A stretch of 61,525 bases of DNA from Kiloniellaceae bacterium (GCA_021776115.1 JAJFGN010000056.1:1-61525), one strand, 5' to 3'. Positions 50,067-59,534 are shown, counted from the stretch's first letter. Made by a program: numbers and translations. The notes: generated by a model from the letters alone, not told the origin.

Positions 50067-52351
50067 GAAGTGAGCCGGAAATAGAGCATCGGCAGGCGCT
50101 CGGGCAGGCGCTCCAAGCGGTCGATTTGCACAACGTTTCGGCGCCCGAAGATCCGTGCGAGATAGCTGTCGCCGCCCGAATCCAGCCCAACGCAGAAGGT
50201 ATCGATTCCATCGCCAGCCAAGGACATCACCGCCTTGCGGGCGTCTTCGACGAGATATTTCTTGTCGGTAACATCCACATCGGATGGCTCGCCGTCGGTG
50301 ACGATCAGAAGCAACCGGCGATGGGAACTTTGGCCGGCCAGGTCGGCACCGGCGTGGCGTATCACGGCGCCGATTCGTGTCGACAATCCGCCTTCGAGCC
50401 CTGCGAGCGACGATCGGGCCATGGCGTCGTACGGCGCGGCAAAGTCCTTAATTCGGTAATAGCGCACCTCCTCGCGACGGTTCGAGCAGAAGGCTGCTAT
50501 CGCGAAAGGATCGCCAAGACCGGCCATGGCATGGGCGAGAAGAGCGGTCGCCTGCCGTTCGAGATCGAGGACCGTCGTCGTCGCGCCCAGGACTTTGTCC
50601 TTGGTCGATTCCGAGATGTCTAGGAGAACCAGCACCGAAAGATCGCGGTGCCGACGAGCCATTGTCGCATAAACATGCGGATCGGGGGTTACACCGATCC
50701 TACGGCTCACGACGGCATCGATGCAGGCGTCGATATCCAGACACTCACCCTCGGCCTGACGCTTCAGACGTTCCGTCCGCCCTACGCGCGCCGAGCGGAT
50801 GAGCGCCGTGATCCGGTTCACGATGTCGTGTCGGTCTTCGAGAATACGCTCGACCAGGTTGGCCGGTCCGGGCTTCGGCTGGTACTCGACAATGGTCGTC
50901 CAATCCGCCCGCTCGCGCCCCGTCACGTAGTCGTACTCCGGGTAGCGGGCTACGGGGATTCCCTCATCCTGGTAGGCTTCGCGCGACAGAGCGGCGCGGT
51001 TTACCTGGTCGTCCTCGCCTTCCGCCTTGCGCTCGCGATCGGGCGGGGAGGTAGCATCGTCCTCCTGCTGCTCGAAGCGCACCGCTTCGAAAAGAAGCTC
51101 CGCCTCCTCGAAGTCCGAGGCGTCCGGATCGTTGAAATCCCAAAGCCCCATATTGTCATCGCGGTAAGGCGGCTCGGCGACATACGTCCGAGGATTGAAC
51201 TGGACCCGCATCTGTCCGAGATCGTTACCCAGAAGACCGCCGATTTCGCGGCTGAGTTGAGGGTTTTCCCATTCGTCCTCGCGCGCGAAAAACCTTTCGC
51301 GTCCCTTGCGAACCCAGCCGTCGGCGTCCTCGAAGCCCGGATCGATCAGGGCGCGCGACAAGCGAGCAAGCAGGCTCGGCGCGGTGGACGCCCCCGATGC
51401 CTGAGCTATGTGAAACGGTAGCCAGAGCCGTCTCAGCCCCGGAAATTCCCGCATCGCGAGGTGCTCGACCCGGGCATCCTCGATCAATGAGACGAGCGCC
51501 ACCTGGAGCGGCTTCAAGCTGCGCAGCGGAAATTTCTCTCCCGAATACATGAAATGCGCCGCGACGTGGGCCAGGCCGGCACGGAAAACCTCCTCCGCTT
51601 GCAGGCCGCGATAGCCTGGAAAAGTCGGCGGAAGCAGTATCAAACCGCGATCGAAACTGATCCGCCGGCGCGATTGTTCGGATGCGCTCGGCGACGGTTC
51701 CCGGATCGGAACACGAAGCCGCCAAAGCGCAATGAGATACGCCTTGAGGCGCCGCTCCATATCGGTGAAAAGGACCTCGCCGGATTCGCGCTGCAACCAA
51801 AGCTTCGCTTGTGGATCGGCAAAAGTGAAGAAGCGCAGGCGGCGCTCTGCGTCGCCGCCGCCAGAGCGCACGCCGGCAAGCACCCATGCCTCGAGCCGCG
51901 ACACATTGAGATTGCTCAGGAGCGTTTCCATACTCTCGAGAACGGGCACCACGGACTCGGGCGCCAGCGCCGCGAACCTCTCGATAACGCCCAGCCACGA
52001 TCGAAAGAGCTGCTCGTTCTTCAGCCGCTCGGCCGCCTTGAGCGCCGCCCAGGGCAATAGCTCGCCGGCCTTGCGTTTCGCCTTTATGGTTATGGCGGAA
52101 ACTGAGTCGACCAGTTCGATGGCGACTTCCGGGCCTAGAATCTCCGCGATCGCCGGCGTGCTGCGGACGTAGGCTGTAACGACGGCGTCGCCGTAACCGG
52201 CTTGCACCAATTTACGGCAAGCCCTGAGCCATCGGGCCGCTAGGTCTTCGGGGAAGGCGCGACGAACGGCCGGGGTCAGGAGCCGTTCCTCACCCCCCTC
52301 CCCGCTTGGAGAAACCACTTTCAGGAAATTCGCGGATTTTGTTGTCTTCAT
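50063..52351 (-). CDS. VWA-domain protein of the NorD/CbbO family
   Basis: 762 residues. A long helical N-terminal region is followed by acidic middle segments and a C-terminal von Willebrand A domain with the MIDAS start LVLLDISEST and a VTDGEPSD loop. It partners the MoxR ATPase encoded just upstream (12 bp gap) in remodelling a client enzyme. Related pairs serve nitric oxide reductase (NorQ/NorD) and RuBisCO (CbbQ/CbbO). No such enzyme is present here, so AmiE or another protein of this operon is the likely client. Confidence 0.9.
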   Translation of the reverse strand: MKTTKSANFLKVVSPSGEGGEERLLTPAVRRAFPEDLAARWLRACRKLVQAGYGDAVVTAYVRSTPAIAEILGPEVAIELVDSVSAITIKAKRKAGELLPWAALKAAERLKNEQLFRSWLGVIERFAALAPESVVPVLESMETLLSNLNVSRLEAWVLAGVRSGGGDAERRLRFFTFADPQAKLWLQRESGEVLFTDMERRLKAYLIALWRLRVPIREPSPSASEQSRRRISFDRGLILLPPTFPGYRGLQAEEVFRAGLAHVAAHFMYSGEKFPLRSLKPLQVALVSLIEDARVEHLAMREFPGLRRLWLPFHIAQASGASTAPSLLARLSRALIDPGFEDADGWVRKGRERFFAREDEWENPQLSREIGGLLGNDLGQMRVQFNPRTYVAEPPYRDDNMGLWDFNDPDASDFEEAELLFEAVRFEQQEDDATSPPDRERKAEGEDDQVNRAALSREAYQDEGIPVARYPEYDYVTGRERADWTTIVEYQPKPGPANLVERILEDRHDIVNRITALIRSARVGRTERLKRQAEGECLDIDACIDAVVSRRIGVTPDPHVYATMARRHRDLSVLVLLDISESTKDKVLGATTTVLDLERQATALLAHAMAGLGDPFAIAAFCSNRREEVRYYRIKDFAAPYDAMARSSLAGLEGGLSTRIGAVIRHAGADLAGQSSHRRLLLIVTDGEPSDVDVTDKKYLVEDARKAVMSLAGDGIDTFCVGLDSGGDSYLARIFGRRNVVQIDRLERLPERLPMLYFRLTS

Positions 52352-52363
52352 GATCCGGCAAGC

Positions 52364-53161
52364 TTACGCACATGCGGCGATCGCCGAGGTTAGCGCATCG
52401 CGCATATCCGGATCATCGGTAATCGGCAACACGAGAGCGACCTGACAGGCTTCGCCAAGCGGTATACCGCGCGCGATTAGCTGACCGGCATGAACCAGCA
52501 TTCGGGTCGAGACCCCTTCGTCCAGGCCATGTCCCTTGAGATTGCGGGCGCGCGCCGCAATGTTGACGAGTTGGACCGCCACCTTGTTGTCCACGCCGGA
52601 TTCATGGGCGACGATCTCGGCCTCCAGGTCCGCGGGCGGATAGCTGAAATCGATGGCCCCAAAACGCTGCTTGGTTGATTCCTTAAGGTCCTTCAGAACG
52701 CTCTGGTAGCCCGGGTTGTAGGAGATTACGACCTGGAAGTCTGGGTGCGCCTTGATGACTTCGTTCTTTTTCTCAAGCGGTAGAATACGACGTTCGTCGG
52801 TGAGCGAATGGATAACCACGGTCGTGTCCTGGCGGGCTTCGACAATCTCGTCGAGATAGCAGATTCCTCCATGACGGACGGCCAGCGTCAGCGGCCCGTC
52901 GTTCCATACCGTTCCCTTGGCATCCAGGAGGAAACGGCCCACGAGGTCGGAGGCCGTCATATCCTCGTGGCAGGAAACGGTGAGCAGCGGCTTGCCCAAT
53001 TTCCAGACCATGTATTCGATGAAACGCGTTTTGCCGGAGCCTGTCGGCCCCTTAAGCATCATCGGCATGCGGTCGGCGAACGCTGCCTCAAAGAGAGCAA
53101 CCTCGTTGCCGACCACGCGATAGTAAGGCTCTTCGTCGATCCGGTAGTCGTCCAGGTTCAT
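52364..53161 (-). CDS. MoxR-family AAA+ ATPase (CbbQ/NorQ type)
   Basis: 265 residues from ATG 53161. Walker A GPTGSGKTRFIE, CYLDEIVEARQD as Walker B, and a sensor/arginine-finger region. Length and sequence match CbbQ/NorQ. It drives ATP-dependent activation together with the VWA protein. It lies 140 bp after amiE. In Pseudomonas aeruginosa the amidase operon encodes an unrelated AAA+ protein, AmiB, so this pair may fill that role. Confidence 0.92.
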   Translation of the reverse strand: MNLDDYRIDEEPYYRVVGNEVALFEAAFADRMPMMLKGPTGSGKTRFIEYMVWKLGKPLLTVSCHEDMTASDLVGRFLLDAKGTVWNDGPLTLAVRHGGICYLDEIVEARQDTTVVIHSLTDERRILPLEKKNEVIKAHPDFQVVISYNPGYQSVLKDLKESTKQRFGAIDFSYPPADLEAEIVAHESGVDNKVAVQLVNIAARARNLKGHGLDEGVSTRMLVHAGQLIARGIPLGEACQVALVLPITDDPDMRDALTSAIAACA

Positions 53162-53301
53162 GCGGCGACACTCGACTAGGGTTTGCACCGGCGTGCCGAC
53201 CAGGGCCACCACGCATCTTTCATGCCGGTGGCGGCGTCTCGGTCAGGCACAGGATGAACAAAGACGGGGCGGAATACGCCCGCGCCACAGGTTCAACATG
53301 G

Positions 53302-54342
53302 TCAGCGGTGCGTCGCGGTCTTCTGGTTAGGGAGACCTTCAATCGGACATTCCTCGGTACCGACGGTCTCGCGCGTAATAGCCTCGACCATTTCGCGCGT
53401 GCCCTCGGGATCGGTGATCCATTTCTTGTAAAAATCGTATGGGCAAACCGCTTCGCCCTTTGAGTCCTCACCCGAATTGATCTGGCCCGTGTAGCCGCGG
53501 TGCAGCAGCTTGAACAGGTGGTTCTCGGACTGCATGGTGCGGCGCGCATCGCGGATCAACGAGGTCGAGAGAGCGGCGTACTGAATGCCGTTCTCCTCCT
53601 CGGCGCATTCGCCAAGCGTCCGGCCATCAAAACCGATGATCGCCGAATGGCCGAAATAGGAGTAGACGCCGTCAAAGCCAGCCGCGTTCGCGACGGCGAC
53701 ATAGACGTTGTTGGCCCACGCCATGGCCTTGGCCATGATCACCTGCTGGTCTTTGGATGGGTACATGTATCCCTGGCAGCGGACGATCAACTCCGCGCCC
53801 TTCATGGCGCAGTCGCGCCAAATTTCAGGGTAGTTACCGTCATCGCAGATGATGAGACTGACCTTCAGGCCTTTCGGTCCCTCGGATACATACGTGCAGT
53901 TGCCCGGATACCAGCCCTCGATCGGCACCCAAGGCATGATCTTGCGGTACTTCTGAACGATCTCGCCCTTGTCATTTATCATGATAAGCGTGTTGTAAGG
54001 CGCCTTGTTCGGGTGCTCTTCATGGCGTTCGCCGGTCAAGGAGAATACGCCCCAGACCTTATTTCTTATGCATGCCTCGGCCAATATTTCAGTCTCTTCG
54101 CCCGGACAGGACGAGGCTGTTTCATACATTTCCTTCTCGTCATACATAATCCCGTGGGTGCTGTATTCAGGAAAAATGACGAGATCCATGCCTGGAAGAC
54201 CGACCTTCATGCCGTCGACCATTTTGGCGATGTTTCGCGTGTTCGTGAGCACCTCTTCCCGGGTGTGGAGGCGTGGCATCTTGTAATTGACGACGGCGAC
54301 GCCGACCGTGTCTTTGCTACTCGAAATATCACCGTGGTACAT
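53302..54342 (-). CDS. amiE: aliphatic amidase AmiE
   Basis: 346 residues. It aligns with Pseudomonas AmiE from the first residues ([25 protein letters not shown]). The nitrilase-fold catalytic set is in exact register: Glu59 (FPEY), Lys134 (KYRK), Glu142 and Cys166 (LIICDDGN). It hydrolyses short aliphatic amides such as acetamide and propionamide to the acid and ammonia. The closely related formamidase AmiF shares this framework, so strict substrate range is not proven. It follows urtE by 60 bp in the AmiC/AmiR-controlled operon. Confidence 0.95.
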   Translation of the reverse strand: MYHGDISSSKDTVGVAVVNYKMPRLHTREEVLTNTRNIAKMVDGMKVGLPGMDLVIFPEYSTHGIMYDEKEMYETASSCPGEETEILAEACIRNKVWGVFSLTGERHEEHPNKAPYNTLIMINDKGEIVQKYRKIMPWVPIEGWYPGNCTYVSEGPKGLKVSLIICDDGNYPEIWRDCAMKGAELIVRCQGYMYPSKDQQVIMAKAMAWANNVYVAVANAAGFDGVYSYFGHSAIIGFDGRTLGECAEEENGIQYAALSTSLIRDARRTMQSENHLFKLLHRGYTGQINSGEDSKGEAVCPYDFYKKWITDPEGTREMVEAITRETVGTEECPIEGLPNQKTATHR

Positions 54343-54402
54343 GACTTCCTCCCAGTTGGGGTTGGGGTGTAGATTCTTCGAACTTCACCGCACTGCGTCC
54401 AT

Positions 54403-55098
54403 CTAAACAGCCATATGCCGATGAACGAGGTCGTCCGTCAGTTCGTCGACGGATCCGCCTGCCGCGACGCTGCCGCGGTCCATGAGCACGAACCTATGCG
54501 AGACCCGCCGCGCGAACGCGACGTTTTGCTGGACAAGCACAATCGTCAGGCCGTGCTTCTGATTGAGCCGGACAAGCACTTCCTCAATCTGTTCGACGAT
54601 ATTGGGCTGGATACCCTCGGTCGGCTCGTCGAGCAGGATTACTTTCGGGTCGGTGAGCAATGCGCGGGCGATCGCCAGTTGTTGCTGCTGGCCGCCCGAA
54701 AGGTTCCCGCCGCGCCGGTTCAGAAACTCCTTGAGGATGGGAAACAGCTCGAAGACCCATTCGTTGATTTCGCCATTTCCCTTGGCGGTCGCGAAAGTAC
54801 CCATGAGCAAATTTTCGCGCACGGTGAACTTGGGAAGGATGCCGCGCCCCTGCGGCGCATAGCCAATACCGGCCAGCGCGCGGTCGCTGGTATCCATACC
54901 GTTTATCTCCTGACCGTCGAGCGTGATGCTTCCGGTGACCCGGTCCATGAGCCCCAGAATGGCGCGCATCAACGTGGTCTTGCCGACGCCATTGCGTCCC
55001 AGGACGCTCACGAACTCACCCTTGGCAACCTGCATACTCACGTTCTGGAGTGCCGGGCTGTTGCCGTAGAAGGCGTCTATGTTTTTGATATCAAGCAT
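54403..55098 (-). CDS. urtE: urea/amide ABC transporter ATP-binding protein UrtE
   Basis: 231 residues from ATG 55098; the frame extends upstream into urtD without an RBS. Walker A GRNGVGKTT, signature LSGGQQQQLAIA, Walker B VILLDEPTEGIQP. The opening IDAFYGNSPALQNVSM and the EGIQPNIVEQIE phrase are typical of UrtE. It overlaps urtD by 8 bp. Confidence 0.92.
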   Translation of the reverse strand: MLDIKNIDAFYGNSPALQNVSMQVAKGEFVSVLGRNGVGKTTLMRAILGLMDRVTGSITLDGQEINGMDTSDRALAGIGYAPQGRGILPKFTVRENLLMGTFATAKGNGEINEWVFELFPILKEFLNRRGGNLSGGQQQQLAIARALLTDPKVILLDEPTEGIQPNIVEQIEEVLVRLNQKHGLTIVLVQQNVAFARRVSHRFVLMDRGSVAAGGSVDELTDDLVHRHMAV

Positions 55099-55855
55099 GG
55101 CTGATACCACCGGATCCGAGATAAACGGACCGGACCTCCGGGTGCTGCTCAATCTCGCTGACCATTCCCTCCGCAAGCATCTTTCCCTGGTGCATGACCG
55201 AGATCACCTCGCCGATTTCCTTGACGAAGCCCATATCGTGCTCGACGACGATCAGGGTGTGCTTTCCCTTGAGACGGCTGAACAGATCAACGGTCTGACT
55301 CGTTTCTTGGACCGTCATGCCGGCCGTCGGCTCGTCCATCAGAATGAGCTCGGGGTCCTGGGCGAGCAGAAGCGAAATCTCAAGCCATTGGGTATGCCCA
55401 TGCGAGAGATGCCCTGCCGGGGTGTCCAGGTAATTTTCCAGGCCGACGAGCTCAGCAAGTTTCTCTAACCCGTCCCGATCCGCGCCTCGGCCGAATAGGA
55501 GCGCATTGGCAAATACGCCCGGAGATTTGCTATAGCTGACTTCGAGATTGTCGCGCACAGTGAGCTCATGAAAGACGCTCGGTACCTGGAACTTCCGGCC
55601 AATACCGGCGCGGGCGATTTCGTGCTCCTCGAGTTTGTTAAGGGTCTTGCCCTCGAACGTGATCTGGCCCGACGTGGGCTTGACCTTGCCACAAATCATG
55701 TCCAACGCCGTTGTCTTACCGGCGCCGTTCGGGCCGATGATGCAGCGTAATTCGCCTTGCCCCACGTTGAGGTTAAGCCCCTCTACGGCGTGAAAGCCGT
55801 TGAAAACCACCGAGACGTCGGTCAGGACGAGGTGATCGTGCCGATTTGTCGTCAT
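55091..55855 (-). CDS. urtD: urea/amide ABC transporter ATP-binding protein UrtD
   Basis: 254 residues from ATG 55855, overlapping urtC by 4 bp. Walker A GPNGAGKTT, signature LSHGHTQWLEI (the LSHG variant usual for UrtD), Walker B LILMDEPTAGMT. Branched-chain-amino-acid-type (LivG-like) ATPase. Confidence 0.92.
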   Translation of the reverse strand: MTTNRHDHLVLTDVSVVFNGFHAVEGLNLNVGQGELRCIIGPNGAGKTTALDMICGKVKPTSGQITFEGKTLNKLEEHEIARAGIGRKFQVPSVFHELTVRDNLEVSYSKSPGVFANALLFGRGADRDGLEKLAELVGLENYLDTPAGHLSHGHTQWLEISLLLAQDPELILMDEPTAGMTVQETSQTVDLFSRLKGKHTLIVVEHDMGFVKEIGEVISVMHQGKMLAEGMVSEIEQHPEVRSVYLGSGGISHA

Positions 55856-56982
55856 CGTGGAGCACCGGCCTTGCTCTCGACGCCGCACCGGTCCGCGGCG
55901 ACACTCGATTTGTCCGGCACCGCATCGTCCTTGCGGAAGATGCGGTCGACCAGCATCTCGATCGCGCCCGCAAGACCCTTTGGCAAGAACAGGACGACGA
56001 CCACGAATGTGAAGCCCATGATAAGCGTCCAGGTCTCGAGAAAAATTTCAGATTCGGAAAGAGCGCCCTGCATACCCGTAACGACGATCGCCCCCAGGGC
56101 TGCGCCAAGCAGACTTTGTCGACCGCCCACGGCGCACCAGATGACGACCGAGAGACTGAGCTGCACGCCGAGGAAGGTCGGCGAGGCGAACTCCATCACG
56201 ATGGTGTAAAGCATGCCGGCAAAGCCAGCGATTCCGGCCGAGACCGCGAAGGCAAAGGTCTTGAACCGAGCCACGTCGTATCCGAAGTAGCGGACCCGCT
56301 CCTCGTGATCCCGAATGGCCTGCAGAATGAGGCCCGCCTTGCTCTTGGTAACCGCAAGCGCGAAAAACAAACTCACGGTCAGAGAAATGGCGATCAAGTA
56401 GTATGAGGACATGCTGTAAGCATCGAAGGTCAGTCCGAAGAGTTCGAGTTGTGCGAGGTCTGTGATGCCGTTGAAGCCGCCGGAAAATCGCTGTTGGTCG
56501 ATGATCAGGAGGTTCACCACGACGAGCGCGGCGAGCGTGATGATCGCGACGTAAACACCGGTGACCCGGCCACGAAAAATGAACGAGCCGAGCAGCACGG
56601 CGAAAACTACCGGCACCGCGACGCCCGCGAAGATCGCGAAAGTCAGCGAGTAGAACGGTTCCCAGAACCACGGCAGCGTCTCGACATTGTTCCAGACCAT
56701 GAAATCAGGAAGCCCGGCCTCGCCGGTATGAACCGGGATGGTGCGCAATTTGAGCGCCATCGCCATGGCGTATGAGCCGAGCCCAAAGCTCGCCGCCTGA
56801 CCCAGATTGAGAATGCCGGCGTAACCCCATGACAGACTGAGGGCTATGGCAAGGATACCAAGTACAAGGTAGCGCGCGTATTTATTGAGAATGAAGGCAT
56901 CATCCATGAAGCTGGGAACCAGCAGGATCGCTAGGCAAACGATGCCGTAGGCGGCAATCTGCAGGGCCGTGCGTTTAGACAC
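55852..56982 (-). CDS. urtC: urea/amide ABC transporter permease UrtC
   Basis: 376 residues from GTG 56982 with AGGAAG immediately upstream, which is tight spacing. LivM-like, about ten helices, with SWGYAGILNLGQAASFGLGSYA and RDHEERVRYFGYDVARFKTFAF loops and SLSVVIWCAVGGRQSLLGAALGA. It pairs with UrtB. Confidence 0.92.
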   Translation of the reverse strand: MSKRTALQIAAYGIVCLAILLVPSFMDDAFILNKYARYLVLGILAIALSLSWGYAGILNLGQAASFGLGSYAMAMALKLRTIPVHTGEAGLPDFMVWNNVETLPWFWEPFYSLTFAIFAGVAVPVVFAVLLGSFIFRGRVTGVYVAIITLAALVVVNLLIIDQQRFSGGFNGITDLAQLELFGLTFDAYSMSSYYLIAISLTVSLFFALAVTKSKAGLILQAIRDHEERVRYFGYDVARFKTFAFAVSAGIAGFAGMLYTIVMEFASPTFLGVQLSLSVVIWCAVGGRQSLLGAALGAIVVTGMQGALSESEIFLETWTLIMGFTFVVVVLFLPKGLAGAIEMLVDRIFRKDDAVPDKSSVAADRCGVESKAGAPR

Positions 56983-57029
56983 TTCCTAGCGCCCTCCCAC
57001 TGCGAAACACATCAGCATCGCCTGATCGC

Positions 57030-57899
57030 TCATGTCCTCACCTTGGCAGCGAACAACCCCTGCGGGCGGAAACGGATCAGGACCACAATGGCACAGAACA
57101 CCAGCACCTTCGCCATCGTGTCGTTGCTATAGAACGCGAGAAAACCCGTGAGTTCGCCGAGTATCGCGGAACTGGCAACCGTGCCGACCAGGCTTTGGAC
57201 GCCGCCTAACACGACGACCATGAAGGCATCGACGACATAGGTCGTGCCCATCTCCGGCGATACGCTCTTGAGAGGGGAAACAAGCGCCCCCGCGAGCCCC
57301 GCGAGACCCGCGCCATAGGCGAAGGTGAGACTGTAAATGCGTTTACTCTTGATGCCGAAGCAGCTCGCGATCTCCCGATCCTGTGTAATCGCGCGCAATT
57401 TCATACCGAGGCTGGTCCGGTACATCAGGTACCAGGTGAAGCCAAAGATCAGGGCCGATAGCGCAAGAATGAAAAGGCGAAACGCGGAGATCTCCAACCC
57501 GAGGATCGAAACGCTGCTGCTCATGGCCGACGGCATCTCCACATAGCGAAGCTCGCCGCCCACGGCCAGGCGTATCGCCTGCTGCGCCATCACGCCGATG
57601 CCCCAGGTCGCAAGGATCGTATCCAGCGGCCTTCGGTAGAGATGGCGGATAACCACCTTTTCAATGATCCAACCAAATAGTGCGACCGTAAAAAAGATCA
57701 CCACGAGGCTCTCGATTAAACCGATCCCGACATAGGTTTGCAGCGCCCAAGCGGTATAGGCCCCAATCATGACAAACTCGCCATGCGCTAAGTTGATGAC
57801 ACCTGTGGTGCCATAAATAATCGCCAGCCCTAGCGCCACCAGCAGAAGAATGGACGCAATGCTCAGACCCGTGACGATTTGCGCCAGAATTGTTTCCAT
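57030..57899 (-). CDS. urtB: urea/amide ABC transporter permease UrtB
   Basis: 289 residues, shorter than many UrtB proteins because the N-terminal extension is missing. LivH-like permease: YGTTGVINLAHGEFVMIGAYTAW, RAITQDREIASCFGIKSKRIY, VVDAFMVVVLGGVQSLVGTV. 47 bp before urtC. Confidence 0.92.
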   Translation of the reverse strand: METILAQIVTGLSIASILLLVALGLAIIYGTTGVINLAHGEFVMIGAYTAWALQTYVGIGLIESLVVIFFTVALFGWIIEKVVIRHLYRRPLDTILATWGIGVMAQQAIRLAVGGELRYVEMPSAMSSSVSILGLEISAFRLFILALSALIFGFTWYLMYRTSLGMKLRAITQDREIASCFGIKSKRIYSLTFAYGAGLAGLAGALVSPLKSVSPEMGTTYVVDAFMVVVLGGVQSLVGTVASSAILGELTGFLAFYSNDTMAKVLVFCAIVVLIRFRPQGLFAAKVRT

Positions 57900-57934
57900 G
57901 ACCTCTGTATCTCGCGGTACCCAAGAAACATAGG

Positions 57935-57967
57935 AACCGGCGGGTCGCGTGAGGCTTCCCGCCGGTT
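57935..57967 (-). other. intercistronic hairpin between urtA and urtB
   Basis: AACCGGCGGG (57935-57944) and CCCGCCGGTT (57958-57967) form a perfect 10-bp stem with no U-tract on the minus strand. It probably stabilises the abundant binding-protein message or attenuates into urtB. Confidence 0.6.
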
Positions 57968-58008
57968 TCCCTTGAACGTTGCCGGCGAACGATACCGACG
58001 GTAGTCGA

Positions 58009-59256
58009 TCAGATCTCCTTGAGACCGGCTTCAGTGCAGACCTGATTCTGGTAGGCCTTATAGGGCTCGGGTTTCAGCCACTCCGACGTCGTTTTGAGAA
58101 CTTTGAACTGCCCGTCGGATTGGCTTTGGCCGATTTTCGGCCAGAGATAGGCGTGCAGGTTCTCCGGCTCAATGCGCACCCTACCTTGGGGCGCGATCAT
58201 CTCCTCGCCCTTGATCGCTTCTACGATGGTCTTCGGGCTGATATCCCCAGCCGAGAGTTTCTCCACCGCCTGCTTGAACAGGTGGACCTGGAAGTAGGAC
58301 GGCTCGGAGACGAAGTGCGTGACCTTATCGCCACCCCAGCGCGACCGGTAAGCCTCCACGAACTTCTGGTTCTCAGGCGACTCATGAACCATGAAATACG
58401 GTGCCGAGGTGAAGTGCCCGGCCGCCGCATCGCCGCCCATGGCCGCTACCTCGTTCTCCGAGGTCGTGAGGCTAGCCATAGGCATCTTTTCCGGGTCGAG
58501 GCCGGCCGCGCGGTACTGGCGGTGTAACGCCACGACCGAATCACCGACCACGGTGGAAAAGATTACATCCGGCTTCTCGCTACGGAACTTGTTGATGACC
58601 GACGAGAACTCGGAGTGACCGAGCGGCACATACTCTTCATGGACGACCTCGGCGCCAGCTTCCGCCAAAAGTTTCTTGCAGTAGTTGTTTTCTTCCTTTG
58701 GATAGATGTAGTTGGAGCCGATCAAATACCAGCGCTTACCAAATTTCTCGATAAGCCAGGGAACGAACTCGTCCTGCTGCTGGTTCGGCACCGCGCCAGT
58801 GTAGATCACGTTCTTCGAACATTCGCGCCCCTCGTAGAGGGTCGGGTAGAAATAGAGATTCTTGCGCTTCTCGAAGACGGGCAGCACCGCCTTGCGGCTC
58901 GCCGAGGTGTACGACCCGAACACGCTGACGCACTTGTCGCCAAGCACCAGCTTGCGTGCCTTTTCGGCGAAAGTCGCCGGATCGGACGCCGGGTCCTCGA
59001 CGATCGGCTTGATCTGCATGCCGTTGATACCGCCCGCGGCATTGATCTCCTCAATCGCCAGAATCGTGGCCTTGTGCAAGGATTCCTCTACTATCGCCGT
59101 GGTGCCCGTAAGAGAGAACAAGACACCGACCTTGATCTCACCGCTCGCGGCATAGGCCAGTGAACTATCCTTGATCCAAATGTGCGGGAAACCGGCCGCG
59201 GTAACCGCGCCGGCCGCCACTGTTCCCTTGATGAATGTCCGCCGTCCCAACTTCAT
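58009..59256 (-). CDS. urtA: urea/amide ABC transporter substrate-binding protein (UrtA/FmdD type)
   Basis: 415 residues from ATG 59256 with GGGAGGTGG. A Tat motif (GRRTFIKGT) opens the signal sequence, as in many UrtA proteins. The mature part matches UrtA/FmdD: GVLFSLTGTTAIVEESLHKATILAIEEINAAGG, FGSYTSASRKAVLPV, YPTLYEGRECSKNVIYTGAVPNQ. It is clearly homologous to the AmiC encoded upstream. Whether urea or short amides are preferred cannot be decided. The gene is behind the attenuator at 59.4 kb. Confidence 0.93.
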   Translation of the reverse strand: MKLGRRTFIKGTVAAGAVTAAGFPHIWIKDSSLAYAASGEIKVGVLFSLTGTTAIVEESLHKATILAIEEINAAGGINGMQIKPIVEDPASDPATFAEKARKLVLGDKCVSVFGSYTSASRKAVLPVFEKRKNLYFYPTLYEGRECSKNVIYTGAVPNQQQDEFVPWLIEKFGKRWYLIGSNYIYPKEENNYCKKLLAEAGAEVVHEEYVPLGHSEFSSVINKFRSEKPDVIFSTVVGDSVVALHRQYRAAGLDPEKMPMASLTTSENEVAAMGGDAAAGHFTSAPYFMVHESPENQKFVEAYRSRWGGDKVTHFVSEPSYFQVHLFKQAVEKLSAGDISPKTIVEAIKGEEMIAPQGRVRIEPENLHAYLWPKIGQSQSDGQFKVLKTTSEWLKPEPYKAYQNQVCTEAGLKEI

Positions 59257-59284
59257 TTCCACCTCCCTCGTGTTCGTGAAAGAC

Positions 59285-59323
59285 AAAACCCCAGCGCCGT
59301 CCGCCGAAGCGGTTGCACTGGGG
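59285..59323 (-). terminator. second terminator-like hairpin in the urtA leader
   Basis: On the minus strand CCCCAGTGC pairs with GCGCTGGGG (9 bp, one G-U), followed by TTTTGTCTTTC. It ends 29 bp before the urtA ATG. The U-tract is weaker than at the upstream site. Confidence 0.5.
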
Positions 59324-59405
59324 CATCATTGCCTACTTCTTTTCTTGGCGGCCGCACTGCCGCCCGCATCACACCTTTGCCTGCCCGTTCAGCAAAGCAG
59401 GCCAT

Positions 59406-59446
59406 AAAAAAACCTCACGCACGCGCTGCTCGCGACTTGCGTAAGG
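59406..59446 (-). terminator. attenuator terminator in the urtA leader (AmiR target)
   Basis: On the minus strand CCTTACGCA (complement of 59438-59446) pairs with TGCGTGAGG (complement of 59413-59421) over 9 bp with one G-U, followed directly by seven U (59412-59406). It is a textbook rho-independent terminator located between amiR and the first structural gene. Confidence 0.85.
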
Positions 59447-59457
59447 CTTCCTTGCCC
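59444..59457 (-). promoter_or_regulatory. ANTAR-type hairpin P2 overlapping the attenuator stem
   Basis: Minus strand GGGC-AAGGAA-GCCT: short stem (one G-U) with a six-base loop having A at position 1 and G at position 4. Its 3' arm uses bases of the terminator's 5' arm (59444-59446), so the two structures exclude each other. Confidence 0.6.
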
Positions 59458-59470
59458 AATAAATTTTGAT

Positions 59471-59486
59471 GCGGCGCCATTGCCGC
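59471..59486 (-). promoter_or_regulatory. ANTAR-type hairpin P1
   Basis: Minus strand GCGGC-AATGGC-GCCGC: perfect 5-bp stem and six-base loop with A1 and G4. It precedes P2 by 13 bases, giving the dual-hairpin arrangement recognised by ANTAR proteins. Confidence 0.65.
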
Positions 59487-59534
59487 TCGACCCAGCAACC
59501 GTACACTGAGTTTATTCTAAATAGGATTAAAACG

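Noticed and set aside
50063-53161. RuBisCO or nitric oxide reductase locus implied by the CbbQ/CbbO-type pair
   Set aside because: No cbbL/S or norC/B genes are present; the context is amide metabolism.
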